A stretch of DNA of 64,000 bases, taken from Rugamonas sp045984285. Its GTDB lineage: Bacteria; Pseudomonadota; Gammaproteobacteria; Burkholderiales; Burkholderiaceae_D. Numbering within the stretch: position 1 is the first letter of the stretch; every line of letters starts with the position of its first letter. A model generated the notes under the pieces. It did no database searches. It was not told the origin of the DNA and saw only the letters and a list, made by a program, of their open reading frames with translations. The DNA lies in the NCBI RefSeq assembly GCF_045984285.3, contig NZ_JBJQIK030000006.1, positions 248,001 through 312,000 on the forward strand, in the 5' to 3' direction. Made by a program: the position numbers and the translations under genes. Shown in pieces: positions 51,150-60,155 of this stretch.

Positions 51150-51553
51150 TGTGTTCCTTTGCGCAAGCCCGCATCTTACCTCAACCGTGCGCGGTCAGGA
51201 AATTGCTTTCGACTACAATTCACCGACGAATTATTGCAATTAGTTACGTTATTTCTTTCTGAAAAGCTCAAACTGGGCTTATTTGTGTTGCAAAATCTGT
51301 GGAGTGTGAAAATAATTGCCAACCACCCCTTCTCGTTATCAAAATAGTACTAAAATCCATTCAGACGGCCCTCAAAACGTAATATACTTACCGCTGTCCG
51401 GCATGGACGCAGCTGCGTAGTGGACTTACCACAACACTACATTGTTGCTGTCAGAAAAAATTTCTCTATAGCATGTTGTTTTGCGTTAATAAGTGGTACT
51501 ATTGGGAAATAGAACAGGTATAACGTGCTAAGCATCTGGTAAAAAGGACGACA
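51150..51553. other. AT-rich intergenic region
   Basis: About 400 bases, distinctly AT-richer than the surrounding genes. It carries the xthA promoter on its left and a possible promoter for the gene at 51554: TTCAGA (51360-51365), 17 bases, TATACT (51383-51388), which would give a leader of about 160 bases. A small open frame at 51159-51347 has no ribosome site and unconvincing composition. A GTGG...CCAC dyad lies near 51419-51432. No known RNA is recognisable. Confidence 0.45.
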
Positions 51554-51883
51554 ATGCGAACTGCATTTGAAACATGGGCAGCGCGTGACGGTCACATCGT
51601 ACGCCGCCGGGAAGACAAGCCAGACGAATATCTCGTCTATGAAACGCAACGCCGCTGGTTGATCTGGCAAGCGGCACTGGAGCATGGCAAGACGCCGGCA
51701 CGCCGAACCAAGGCGGTGCAGCAGGTTGCCACCATCGGCGCCGACGAGGCGACGGTGCGCGCGCAGGTGCTGAATGAGGTGCTGGACGCCTTCTCCGGCC
51801 TGCAAGGCAATAGCGGAATGGACGACATTCTCAACGTCATCCACGGTTTGAAGCAAAAGCAGAAGTCCCAGTCCCCTGACTGA
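51554..51883 (+). CDS. Small hypothetical protein
   Basis: The 109-residue soluble protein starts MRTAFETWAARDGHIVRRRE. A segment DEYLVYETQRRWLIWQAALE follows that resembles phage/plasmid small proteins in which a short acidic helix precedes an aromatic strand. It ends with a helical part (IGADEATVRAQVLNEVLDAF, then DDILNVIHGLKQKQKSQS). I recognise no domain, signal peptide or membrane segment. AAAGGACGACA upstream is a good ribosome site. It is followed six bases later by a lipoprotein gene, with which it may form a pair. Confidence 0.7.
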   Translation: MRTAFETWAARDGHIVRRREDKPDEYLVYETQRRWLIWQAALEHGKTPARRTKAVQQVATIGADEATVRAQVLNEVLDAFSGLQGNSGMDDILNVIHGLKQKQKSQSPD

Positions 51884-51888
51884 GGCCC

Positions 51889-52368
51889 ATGCCGCGCTGG
51901 CCTGAACTCCTGGCCGGTGCAGTCCGCCGCGGACTGCCCGGCACACTTACCGCCGCCCTGGCGGTGTCGGTGCTGGCCGGCTGCGCCACATTGACGGAAC
52001 CGGTTGAACAATATGTGATGGTGCAGACGGTCGAGGACCACCAGCAGGTGGCAGGTGTCGGCTGTGTGCTCAGCAATGATGTGGGCCGCTGGTTTGTCAC
52101 CTCGCCGGGCCGCGTGCAGATCCGCAAGAGCACGGCGCCGCTGACGGTGGATTGCCGGCGCGACGATGCCTGGGCATTCGACCAGGTCGATCCCAAACAG
52201 AACAGCTCCAAATGGGGCAATATCATCCTGACCGCAGGCACGGGCCAGTTCATCGACCGCAACACGGGCGCGGGGTTCGACTACCCGGCCACGCTCACGG
52301 TCATTCTCAAGCGGGGAACGGCTGACAGCGGCCGTATGGCGCCGCCAGCCGGTAACACAGTCTACTAG
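51889..52368 (+). CDS. Predicted lipoprotein of unknown function
   Basis: The 159-residue protein has an N-terminal hydrophobic stretch ending in a lipobox (VSVLAGC, Cys32), so it is probably outer- or inner-membrane anchored. The mature part (QYVMVQTVEDHQQVAGVGCV, then GRWFVTSPGRVQIRKSTAPL and VDCRRDDAWAF) looks like a small beta domain with two more cysteines. No known family is recognised with confidence. It ends directly against the convergent pepA stop (no gap). Confidence 0.75.
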   Translation: MPRWPELLAGAVRRGLPGTLTAALAVSVLAGCATLTEPVEQYVMVQTVEDHQQVAGVGCVLSNDVGRWFVTSPGRVQIRKSTAPLTVDCRRDDAWAFDQVDPKQNSSKWGNIILTAGTGQFIDRNTGAGFDYPATLTVILKRGTADSGRMAPPAGNTVY

Positions 52369-53865
52369 TTACCCGGCACGACCGATCAGGAAATTGGTCA
52401 GCATCGGCACCGGACGCCCGGTCGCACCCTTCGCACCACCCGATTTCCACGCCGTGCCCGCGATATCCACGTGGGCCCAGGTGTATTTGCGCGTGAAGTT
52501 TTCCAGGAAGGCCGCCGCCGTGCAGGAAGCGCCGCCCGGCGTGCCGATATTGGCCAGGTCCGCGAAGTTGGACTTCAGCTGCTCGTTATACAGCTCGCCG
52601 ATCGGCAGGCGCCATGCGGTGTCGCTGGCCGCTTTGCCCGCGTTCAGCAGCTCCTGCGCCAGCGCGTTGTGCTTGTCGTCGTCGCGCGTGAACAGGCCGC
52701 TGTTGTGGTGGCCCAGGGCCACGATGCAGGCGCCGGTCAGCGTGGCCACGTCGATCACCGCGGCCGGGTTGAAGCGCTCGGCGTAAGTCAGCGCGTCGCA
52801 CAGGATCAGGCGGCCTTCGGCATCCGTGTTCAGCACTTCGATGGTCAGGCCGCTCATCGAGGTCACGATGTCGCCCGGCTTGGTGGCGCGGCCGGAAGGC
52901 ATGTTCTCGCAGGCGGCAACGATGCCGACCACGTTCAGCTTCAGGTCCAGCTCACCGATGGCGCGGAAGGTGCCGAGCACGGAGCCCGCGCCGCACATAT
53001 CGTACTTCATCTCGTCCATGCCGGCGCCCGGCTTCAGCGAAATGCCGCCGGTGTCGAAGGTAATGCCTTTACCCACCAGCACCACCGGCGCATCCTTGGC
53101 CTTGCCGCCCATGTGCTTCAGCACGATGAACTTCGGCGGCTGCTCGGAACCGTTGGTCACGGACAGGAAGGAGCCCATCTTCAGCGCTTCCAGCTGCTTG
53201 CGGTCCAGCACTTCCACGCTGAACTTGAAGTCCTTGCCCAGCTTCTTCGCGGTGTCCGCCAGGTAGCTCGGGGTGCAGACGTTGGGCGACAGGTTGCCCA
53301 GGTCCTTGGTCAGCTGCATGCCGTTGGCGATGGCCACGGCCTGCGCCAGGGCCAGCTTGGCCTGCGCATTATTCGGCACGGCCAGCGCCAGTTTCTTCAC
53401 ACCTGCGTAGGCCGGGTCTTTCTTCGACTTCTGCGCATCGCTGCGATACACGGCTTCGCGGCCGGCCTGCACCACGGTGCGGATGGCCCAGCTCAGATCG
53501 CGCTCTTTCACTTCCGCCATTGGCAGTGCGATAATGGCGTCCGCGCTGTTGATGGTGGACAGGGCCTTGATGGCGGCCTGCACGCCGCTGCTGAAGCTTT
53601 TTTCGGTGACGGCGTCGTCGCTGCCCAGGCCAACCAGCAGCACGCGCTCGGCGGCCACGCCTTTCAGGCCGCGCAGCAGCAGGGTGGTGCCGGCTTTGCC
53701 GGTAATGTCGCCGGACTTCAGCGCGGCCGTGATGTCGCCGTTCACGTCCAGCGATTTGGCCGCCTGGGACAGCTTTTTGTTTTCGAAGACGCCCACAGCC
53801 ACGCAGCCCGTTTTGGCCGCGGCAATGCTGTTTTTTGCGTCGAATGCTTTTATGCTAAAGTCCAT
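52369..53865 (-). CDS. pepA: Leucyl aminopeptidase (M17)
   Basis: The 498-residue hexameric metallo-aminopeptidase has the M17 metal and active-site motifs VGKGITFDTGGISLKPGAGM, MKYDMCGAGSVLG and NTDAEGRLILCDAL, with catalytic Lys and Arg in the usual places. The N-terminal macro-like domain is standard. In E. coli PepA also binds DNA. It is divergent from lptF, the conserved order in many proteobacteria. Confidence 0.97.
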   Translation of the reverse strand: MDFSIKAFDAKNSIAAAKTGCVAVGVFENKKLSQAAKSLDVNGDITAALKSGDITGKAGTTLLLRGLKGVAAERVLLVGLGSDDAVTEKSFSSGVQAAIKALSTINSADAIIALPMAEVKERDLSWAIRTVVQAGREAVYRSDAQKSKKDPAYAGVKKLALAVPNNAQAKLALAQAVAIANGMQLTKDLGNLSPNVCTPSYLADTAKKLGKDFKFSVEVLDRKQLEALKMGSFLSVTNGSEQPPKFIVLKHMGGKAKDAPVVLVGKGITFDTGGISLKPGAGMDEMKYDMCGAGSVLGTFRAIGELDLKLNVVGIVAACENMPSGRATKPGDIVTSMSGLTIEVLNTDAEGRLILCDALTYAERFNPAAVIDVATLTGACIVALGHHNSGLFTRDDDKHNALAQELLNAGKAASDTAWRLPIGELYNEQLKSNFADLANIGTPGGASCTAAAFLENFTRKYTWAHVDIAGTAWKSGGAKGATGRPVPMLTNFLIGRAG

Positions 53866-53934
53866 TTGATTCTCCGTAGGTGTGCGTGCTGTGTGCGCGC
53901 CTGTAACTAATTACTCTCGAATTATAAACTTCGA

Positions 53935-55053
53935 ATGATTTTTCAACGCGCCCTGAGACGCGAGCTTGCCAGTTCCGCAGGGGCTACCTTCACGGTACTG
54001 TTCACCATCATCCTGACCTGGACCCTGATCAGGATCCTCGGCCAGGCTGCCGGCGGCAAGGTCGCATCGAGCGATGTTCTCGCTCTGATCGCGTTTGCAT
54101 CCCTGAATTATCTGCCAACTGTGCTGATCCTCACCAGCTTTATTTCCGTGCTGATGGTGGTCACGCGGACGTACAAGGACTCGGAAATGGTGGTGTGGTT
54201 CGCCTCCGGCCAGAGCCTCACGGCCTGGATACGGCCGGTGCTGGTGTTCGGCGCGCCGCTGATCCTGATCACGGCCATGCTGGCTTTCTACGGCACGCCA
54301 TGGGCCAAGCAGCGCAGCGCGGAATATGTGGAGCGCTTCGCCAAGCGTGAAGACCTGCAGAAGGTATCGCCCGGCCAGTTCAAGGAATCCTCGTCCGCCA
54401 ACCGCATCTTCTTCGTGGAAGGCACCTCGGGCCAGACATCCTCGGTACAGAACGTGTTCGTCAACACCGTCGATGCGCGCGGCACCTCCGTCATTGTGGC
54501 GAAAGAGGGCGTGATCGATGTGGCGCCGAACGGCGAGCGCTATCTGGTGCTGAACAACGGCCGCCGCTACCAGGGCACGCCGGGCCAGGCCGACTTCCAG
54601 ACCATGGAGTTCGAACGCTACAGCATGCGCGTGGCGGCCCAGGTGCAGGAACTGGGCAGCGAGCTGGAAGTGAATGCGATTCCCACCTCGGTGCTGGTCA
54701 AGACGCCCGGCAATGCGGCGCGCGCCGAGCTGCTGTGGCGCATCTCGCTGCCGGTGACTTGCCTGATCCTGATGCTGCTGGCGATTCCGCTCGGCTTCGT
54801 CAACCCGCGCGCGGGCAGCTCGGCCAACCTGATTATCGCGCTGCTGATCTTCTTCACCTATAACAATACGGTGAAGGTGGTGGAAGCCAGCGTCAAGCAG
54901 GGCAAGTTTGCCTTTGGCAGCGCGTGGTGGCCGCTGCACCTCGCGGCCATCATCGCCGTCATCGTACTGTTCGCGTGGCGCATGAACGTGAATCACCGCT
55001 TCCACCCGCGCCATATGCTGGCCTCCTTTAAACGCAAGAAGGTGGCGGCATGA
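53935..55053 (+). CDS. lptF: LPS export permease LptF
   Basis: The 372-residue inner-membrane subunit of the LptB2FG transporter moves lipopolysaccharide toward the outer membrane. It starts MIFQRALRRELASSAGATFT, typical of LptF. Three N-terminal helices, a periplasmic beta-jellyroll (residues about 130-260) and three C-terminal helices follow (LLWRISLPVTCLILMLLAIP, LIIALLIFFTYNNTV, AAIIAVIVLFAWR). It overlaps lptG by four bases (ATGA). Confidence 0.95.
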   Translation: MIFQRALRRELASSAGATFTVLFTIILTWTLIRILGQAAGGKVASSDVLALIAFASLNYLPTVLILTSFISVLMVVTRTYKDSEMVVWFASGQSLTAWIRPVLVFGAPLILITAMLAFYGTPWAKQRSAEYVERFAKREDLQKVSPGQFKESSSANRIFFVEGTSGQTSSVQNVFVNTVDARGTSVIVAKEGVIDVAPNGERYLVLNNGRRYQGTPGQADFQTMEFERYSMRVAAQVQELGSELEVNAIPTSVLVKTPGNAARAELLWRISLPVTCLILMLLAIPLGFVNPRAGSSANLIIALLIFFTYNNTVKVVEASVKQGKFAFGSAWWPLHLAAIIAVIVLFAWRMNVNHRFHPRHMLASFKRKKVAA

Positions 55054-56219
55054 AGATCCTGCAGCGCTATTTCGCCGTCTCCATCCTGCAGGCGGTGGCC
55101 TTCGTGATGCTGGCCTTCCTTGGCCTGCTGGCCTTCATGGACCTCACGGGCGAGCTGCCGCGCCTGGGCAAGAACGGCTACGAGCTGCCCTATGCGCTGC
55201 TGTATGTGGTGGCCCTGATTCCGAGCCATGTGTATGAGGTGATGCCGGTAGCGGCGCTGATCGGCACCATCTATACGATGGCGCAGTTCGCATCGACCTC
55301 GGAATTCACCATCATGCGCGCAGCCAGCATGTCCACGCGCATGGCGGGCATGATGCTGTTCAAGATCGGTGCCGTGCTGGTGGTGATCACCTTTATCTTC
55401 GGCGAGCTGATTACGCCGCGCACCGCCCCCTTTGCGGAGAAGCTGCGGCTCACAGGGCGCGGCGCCACGGTGTCTGCCGAGTTCAAGTCGGGCCTGTGGA
55501 CCAAGGACGTGATCAAGAGCGAGGGCATGACCGGTACCGTGCTGGGCTCGCGCTTCTTCAATGTGCGCGAGGTGCGCCCGGACGGCACCCTGGTCGGCGT
55601 GAAGCTCTATGAGTTCGACAACAATTTCCGCCTGCGCACGCTGACCGAAGCGAAGTCCGGCACCTTCCAGGGCAACAACCGCTGGCGCCTGGAAGAGGTC
55701 ACGGAGAATATCTTCAGCAACCCGGCCCTGCTCAAGGAAGGCGCGCAGGCCACGGCAGCCAACAATTTCAACCAGGAGACCGGCCTGGTGGAGATCCGCA
55801 AGCATGCGAGTACGGACCTGATCTCCGAGATCACGCCCAAGATCCTGTCGGTATCGGCGTCCGATCCGGAGAGCATGTCGGCCAATGAGCTGGCCGTGTA
55901 CACGCGCCACCTGGCCGAGAACAAGCAGGGTACCGAGCGCTTCAAGATCGCGTTCTGGAAGAAGCTGTTCGATCCGCTGGCCGTGTTCGTGCTGATGGCG
56001 CTGGCGCTGCCTTTCGCTTACCTGCATACGCGCAGCGGCGGCGTGAGCCTGAAGATCTTCATCGGCATCATGATCGGCGTCAGCTTCCTGCTGGTGAACA
56101 CGCTGTTCTCGCACATCGGCGTGCTGTCGTCGGTACCCGCGATCATCACGGCAATCATGCCGAGCGTGATCTTCCTGGCGCTGGCGGTCGGCGCCCTGTG
56201 GTGGGTGGAGCGGCACTGA
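55050..56219 (+). CDS. lptG: LPS export permease LptG
   Basis: The 389-residue partner of LptF has the same YjgP/YjgQ fold. MKILQRYFAVSILQAVAFVM is the usual start. ALIPSHVYEVMPVAALIGTI and EFTIMRAASMSTRMAGMML are typical coupling-helix and membrane motifs. A periplasmic jellyroll lies at about 150-290, and three C-terminal helices end in FLALAVGALWWVERH. It overlaps the next gene by one base (TGATG). Confidence 0.95.
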   Translation: MKILQRYFAVSILQAVAFVMLAFLGLLAFMDLTGELPRLGKNGYELPYALLYVVALIPSHVYEVMPVAALIGTIYTMAQFASTSEFTIMRAASMSTRMAGMMLFKIGAVLVVITFIFGELITPRTAPFAEKLRLTGRGATVSAEFKSGLWTKDVIKSEGMTGTVLGSRFFNVREVRPDGTLVGVKLYEFDNNFRLRTLTEAKSGTFQGNNRWRLEEVTENIFSNPALLKEGAQATAANNFNQETGLVEIRKHASTDLISEITPKILSVSASDPESMSANELAVYTRHLAENKQGTERFKIAFWKKLFDPLAVFVLMALALPFAYLHTRSGGVSLKIFIGIMIGVSFLLVNTLFSHIGVLSSVPAIITAIMPSVIFLALAVGALWWVERH

Positions 56220-56590
56220 TGGGCAAGCGCGCACTGGTCCTGTTTGCGCACGGCGCGCGGGCGGCCAGCTGGGCCGCGCCCTTCGAGCGCCTGCGCGACA
56301 TGACGCGCGAGCGCCTGCCCGACATGGATGTATCGCTGGCCTTCCTGGAACTGATGTCGCCGCGCCTGCCGGAGCAGGTAGCGCTGCTGGCTGCGCAGGG
56401 CGTGGAGGAGCTGACCGTGGTGCCGGTCTTCCTGGGGCAGGGCGGCCACGTGCTGCGTGACCTGCCCCTGATGCTGGATGAACTGCGCGCTGCCTACCCC
56501 CGGATGTCGATCAGGGCTGCGGGCGCCGTCGGCGAAGCGCCGGACGTGTTGCGCGCCATGACGGATTACTGCGTGTCCGCCGCTTCCTGA
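56219..56590 (+). CDS. Short CbiX/SirB-family chelatase-like protein
   Basis: The 123-residue single-domain protein starts GKRALVLFAHGARAASWAAP, with the metal-binding His of CbiX/SirB proteins. VSLAFLELMSPRLPEQVALL and ELTVVPVFLGQGGHVLRDLP match the family; the second region has the other conserved His. Such proteins insert Co2+ or Fe2+ into sirohydrochlorin. It starts in the lptG stop but probably serves the siroheme pathway needed by CysI in the operon nearby. Its 3' end overlaps the convergent gene by 25 bases. Confidence 0.8.
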   Translation: MGKRALVLFAHGARAASWAAPFERLRDMTRERLPDMDVSLAFLELMSPRLPEQVALLAAQGVEELTVVPVFLGQGGHVLRDLPLMLDELRAAYPRMSIRAAGAVGEAPDVLRAMTDYCVSAAS

Positions 56591-57339
56591 TCCCGCTTCA
56601 TTTCCAGCTCGGCCATCGCGGCCGAAATCGCGCCCGGTTCCGCCAGTTCCTTCGCAACCCAGTCCTTTGCTTCATCGGCGTCGAGCAGTTCCAGTGCGGC
56701 ACTGTCGGCCACCTCCTGGCCCAGTCCCCGCATCAGTTGCAGCAATTGGGCCGCTTCGCCCGCGTATCCGATGGTTTCCGCCAGGACGCGTGCCTCCACC
56801 TTGTGGCTGGGCGCCGGCCACAGATGCTTCCAGATGTCGTTCAGGCGTGTGCCATGGGCCGCCAGCTGGGCCTGTGGATCCGGCGCATAGCGGTGTGCGA
56901 GCGCGTAATCGCCTACGGCGAGAATGGCGGCGAAGGCGCGGCGGAAGTAGCGCTGCGCCAGTTCCGGACGCGCCGATTCGAGCTGCAGGAAAAGGGCGTG
57001 GGTCGCTTCCGGCTGTCCCAGCGCGTCGTCCATGGCGGCGATGTCGTGGAAGCGCTCGGCCTTTGTTCCGCCGGGAGCCACGGCCGTCGTGTGCACGTCG
57101 CCCTGGCGCAGCAAAGCCGCTTCGCGTTCGCGTATCTTCTGCAGCGAGATGCGGGCGGGTGCGTGCACGCGCGCCAGCTGGCCCCAGTCCTTGAGCGCAA
57201 AATGCTTGATGAAGGCCAGCGTGGGGTCGGACGACTGCACGGCGTTGAACTCTTCGTGAACGGCGAGCGCTTCGTCGTAGCGGCCTTCCAGCATGTCCTG
57301 CTGCGCCTGTTCCAGTTTGACCAGTAGTTCTTCCATCAT
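56566..57339 (-). CDS. Uncharacterised helical-repeat protein (paralogue A)
   Basis: The 257-residue soluble, helix-rich protein starts MMEELLVKLEQAQQDMLEGR, then DEALAVHEEFN and FIKHFALKDWGQLARVHAPA, a TPR-like alternation. FHDIAAMDDALGQPEATHALF and FLQLESARPELAQRYFRRAF are shared in order with the following gene. No known domain is recognised with confidence, and no signal peptide or membrane helix is present. Its ATG overlaps the stop of the upstream paralogue by four bases, so the two are coupled. Its 3' end overlaps the CbiX-like gene. Confidence 0.7.
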   Translation of the reverse strand: MMEELLVKLEQAQQDMLEGRYDEALAVHEEFNAVQSSDPTLAFIKHFALKDWGQLARVHAPARISLQKIREREAALLRQGDVHTTAVAPGGTKAERFHDIAAMDDALGQPEATHALFLQLESARPELAQRYFRRAFAAILAVGDYALAHRYAPDPQAQLAAHGTRLNDIWKHLWPAPSHKVEARVLAETIGYAGEAAQLLQLMRGLGQEVADSAALELLDADEAKDWVAKELAEPGAISAAMAELEMKRDQEAADTQ

Positions 57340-58091
57340 TGCTCCTGTGCGGGTGCGGCATTGCCGCGGGCATGGTTCACCATGGCCGCGATGGTCGCGC
57401 CGGGATTGTCGAATTCGCGCTGCACGGCATCGCGCAGGGCAGGGGATTCCAGCTGGTCCAGCGCGGCGGCGGACACTGCGGCCGCTTCCTCATCATCGCC
57501 CTGGCGCCGCAGCACTTCGAGCACCAGCCGCACTTCCTTCGCATAGTTCAGCACATAGGCCAGCAGCGCGGGCGCCGACGCGGTGCTGCCGCTCTTCGCC
57601 AGTTCCGTGACATAGGCATTCAGGCGCTGCGCCAGCGTGCCCACGCGCTCCAGCGGCTGCGGAATATAGCGGCGGGCCAGCGCGAAGTCTTCGGTGGCCA
57701 CCAGCGCGGGCAGGGCGAAATCGGCACACTGCCGCGCGAGGTCGGGCATCTGGATGTCCAGCTGGGTAAATAATTCCTGCGTGGCGCGCTCGTCGCCGAG
57801 GGCGCTGTTGATGGCGCTGATGTCGTGGAACAGCTGCACGGTAGCGCCGCCATTCAGCATGCGCGCCGTATCGCGGTCGCGCAGGCCTTGCAAGGCACGC
57901 CGCGCCAGCGGGAACTGTTCGCCCAGGTAGATCCAGTCGCGCAGCGCGAAGGACAGGCGCACCCCTGCCATCGCAGGTTCCACATTCAGCGCGTTTTCGT
58001 GAAACCACAGGTGGTCGCGCAGCGCGTCTTCAAAGCGCTTTTCCTCGCGCGCCTTGCGCGCGCGGTCCAAGATGTCGTGGGCTTGCCCCAT
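57336..58091 (-). CDS. Uncharacterised helical-repeat protein (paralogue B)
   Basis: The 251-residue protein has the same plan as the one after it: MGQAHDILDRARKAREEKRF, then EDALRDHLWFHEN, VRLSFALRDWIYLGEQFPLA, LFHDISAINSALGDERATQE and RQCADFALPALVATEDFALA. These are recognisably the same positions as in paralogue A, which suggests an old duplication. The function is unknown. Both look cytoplasmic. It lies 35 bases downstream of cobA on the same strand, so it could be at the tail of the sulfate operon transcript. Confidence 0.7.
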   Translation of the reverse strand: MGQAHDILDRARKAREEKRFEDALRDHLWFHENALNVEPAMAGVRLSFALRDWIYLGEQFPLARRALQGLRDRDTARMLNGGATVQLFHDISAINSALGDERATQELFTQLDIQMPDLARQCADFALPALVATEDFALARRYIPQPLERVGTLAQRLNAYVTELAKSGSTASAPALLAYVLNYAKEVRLVLEVLRRQGDDEEAAAVSAAALDQLESPALRDAVQREFDNPGATIAAMVNHARGNAAPAQEQ

Positions 58092-58126
58092 ACTGCCTCC
58101 TGCATGAACGAAGGCCGTATTTTAAG

Positions 58127-58858
58127 CTACTTGCGGGGGATGTCGCGGGCTTTCATCGCTTCGCCCAGCATCACGAGAACGGGGCCGTTGGCCGTGTCCA
58201 GGCCATGCGCCAGCTGGGCCAGCGTAATGCGTTCGATGCGCTGCTCCGGGCGGCTGACGTTTTCGATGACGAGTACCGGGGTGTCCACGCGGCGGCCCTG
58301 GGCCAGCAGGCGCTGCGCGGTCGCAATGGCCTCGCGCCCGCCCATGTACTGCACCAGGGTGTCGGTGGAGGGGATCGCCACCTCATCGGTATGGCCGGGC
58401 GCGGTGCTGGAGGTGAAGAAGGCCACGCTGCGGGCGATGCCGCGCTTGGTCAGCGGCTGTTTCGCCGCGGCAGCGGCAGCAACGGCTGTGGTGATGCCGG
58501 GCACCACTTCGACCTCGATGCCGTGCGCTTCCAGCGCAGTCAGCTCCTCGTCGGCGCGGCCGAACAGCATCGGGTCGCCGCCCTTGAGCCGGACCACGCG
58601 CTGGTACTTGCCCGCGCATTCGATGAGCTGCTGGTTGATGAATTCCTGCGCGGCGGAACGCTGGCCATAGCGCTTGCCGACCGAAATCTTTACGGCCTTC
58701 GGGCACAGCTCCAGCATCTGCTCCGTCACCAGCGCGTCGTACAGCACCACATCGGCCTCGCCGAGGATGCGTGCGCCGCGCAGGGTAATGAGATCCTGGG
58801 CGCCGGGGCCGGCGCCAACGAGCCATACTTTGCCGTACTGCCCCATTTCAGGCAGCAA
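58127..58858 (-). CDS. cobA: Uroporphyrinogen-III C-methyltransferase (SUMT)
   Basis: The 243-residue SAM-dependent enzyme makes precorrin-2 from uroporphyrinogen III. It has the SUMT pattern VWLVGAGPGAQDLITLRGAR, EADVVLYDALV, VVRLKGGDPMLFGRADEELT, VEVVPGITTAVAAAAAA and MGGREAIATAQRLLAQGR. There is no CysG-type dehydrogenase/chelatase domain, so other enzymes must finish siroheme. It overlaps cysN by 11 bases and supplies the cofactor pathway of CysI. Confidence 0.95.
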   Translation of the reverse strand: MLPEMGQYGKVWLVGAGPGAQDLITLRGARILGEADVVLYDALVTEQMLELCPKAVKISVGKRYGQRSAAQEFINQQLIECAGKYQRVVRLKGGDPMLFGRADEELTALEAHGIEVEVVPGITTAVAAAAAAKQPLTKRGIARSVAFFTSSTAPGHTDEVAIPSTDTLVQYMGGREAIATAQRLLAQGRRVDTPVLVIENVSRPEQRIERITLAQLAHGLDTANGPVLVMLGEAMKARDIPRK

Positions 58859-60155
58859 TGCGGATCATGCCCGCCGCCACGGTTTGATGGCTTACCTCGT
58901 CGATCAGGATGAAGGCGCCGGTGGCACGGATCGCATCATAGGCGTCGGCGGCCAGCGGCTGCTGCACGGTCAGCGCGATCTGCGCCACGTCGTTCAGCTT
59001 CAGCGCTTCCGCGGGATGGCGCCGCTGGGTGTTGATGTCCAGCAGGGAATCGATCTTCGTGATCTTTGCCGCAGTCTGTTTGGTGCCGTGTTTCAGCCAG
59101 TATTTGCGGCGCAGGTCCAGCGGTTCTTCAGACAGCCAGCACACATCGGCGCTGACCTGCTTCAGCAGCTGGGCGGGCTGTTCGGCCGAGGCCAGCATAT
59201 CGCCGCGCGACACGTCCACATACTCGTTCAGCAGCAGGGTGATGGACTGGCCTGCGATGGCCGACTGCTGCGAACCGTCGAAGGTCTGGATATCCTTGAC
59301 GGTAGCGGTCTGGCCGGAAGGCTGCACCACCAGCTTGTCGCCGACGGCGACCTTGCCGGACTCGATGCGGCCCATATACCCGCGGAAGTCGTTCGCCTCA
59401 TGGCCGTTGTGGCGGGCCACCAGCTGCACCGGGAAGCGGAAGGGCGCATTGTGCGATTCGTCGTACACCGTCAGCGATTCGAGCAGCTCGATCAGCGTTG
59501 GGCCCTGGTACCAGCCCATCTTCTCGCTTGGCTCCACCACGTTGTCGCCGGTGAGGGCGGACAGCGGGATGGCGGTGATATCCTTCAGGCCGAGCGTCCG
59601 GGCGAATTCCTTGTAGGCCTTCACGATGCGCTCGTACACGTCCTGGTCGTAGTTCACCAGGTCCATCTTGTTGACGGCCACCACCACGTGCTCGATCTGC
59701 AGCAGGTGGGCGATGGTCGAGTGGCGCTTGGTCTGGATCAGCAGGTCCACGCCGCCGTCCTCGCGCAGCTTCACCTTCGATACGTCGACCAGGATGATCA
59801 CGGCATCGGCGGTGGAGGCGCCAGTCACCATATTGCGGGTGTACTGCTCATGGCCCGGCGTGTCGGCGATGATGAACTTGCGCTTCGGCGTGGCGAAGTA
59901 GCGGTAGGCCACGTCGATGGTGATGCCCTGTTCGCGTTCGGCTTCCAGGCCGTCCGTCAGCAGCGACAGGTCGATGGTGTCGCCCACGGTGCGTTTGTGC
60001 TTGGCGCGCGATACGGCGGCCAGCTGGTCGGCGAAGATGCCCTTGCTGTCGAACAGCAGGCGGCCGATCAGCGTGCTCTTGCCGTCGTCGACGGAGCCGG
60101 CGGTGATAAAGCGGAGCAGGCCTTTTTCAGCGAATTGTTCGTTCATTGCGTTCAT
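58848..60155 (-). CDS. cysN: Sulfate adenylyltransferase subunit 1 (GTPase)
   Basis: The 435-residue EF-Tu-like GTPase stimulates CysD. The G-domain motifs are GSVDDGKSTLIGRLLFDSKG (P-loop), ADTPGHEQYTRNM and VNKMDLVNYD, followed by elongation-factor-like barrel domains. There is no C-terminal APS kinase, unlike CysNC fusions. It starts at 60155 (MNAMNEQFAEKG; the second ATG is possible), overlapping the cysD stop by one base. Confidence 0.95.
   Translation of the reverse strand: MNAMNEQFAEKGLLRFITAGSVDDGKSTLIGRLLFDSKGIFADQLAAVSRAKHKRTVGDTIDLSLLTDGLEAEREQGITIDVAYRYFATPKRKFIIADTPGHEQYTRNMVTGASTADAVIILVDVSKVKLREDGGVDLLIQTKRHSTIAHLLQIEHVVVAVNKMDLVNYDQDVYERIVKAYKEFARTLGLKDITAIPLSALTGDNVVEPSEKMGWYQGPTLIELLESLTVYDESHNAPFRFPVQLVARHNGHEANDFRGYMGRIESGKVAVGDKLVVQPSGQTATVKDIQTFDGSQQSAIAGQSITLLLNEYVDVSRGDMLASAEQPAQLLKQVSADVCWLSEEPLDLRRKYWLKHGTKQTAAKITKIDSLLDINTQRRHPAEALKLNDVAQIALTVQQPLAADAYDAIRATGAFILIDEVSHQTVAAGMIRIAA

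Noticed and set aside
51159..51347. 62-codon open frame in the AT-rich gap
   Set aside because: It has no ribosome site and no similarity I can recognise, and it overlaps the presumed xthA promoter.
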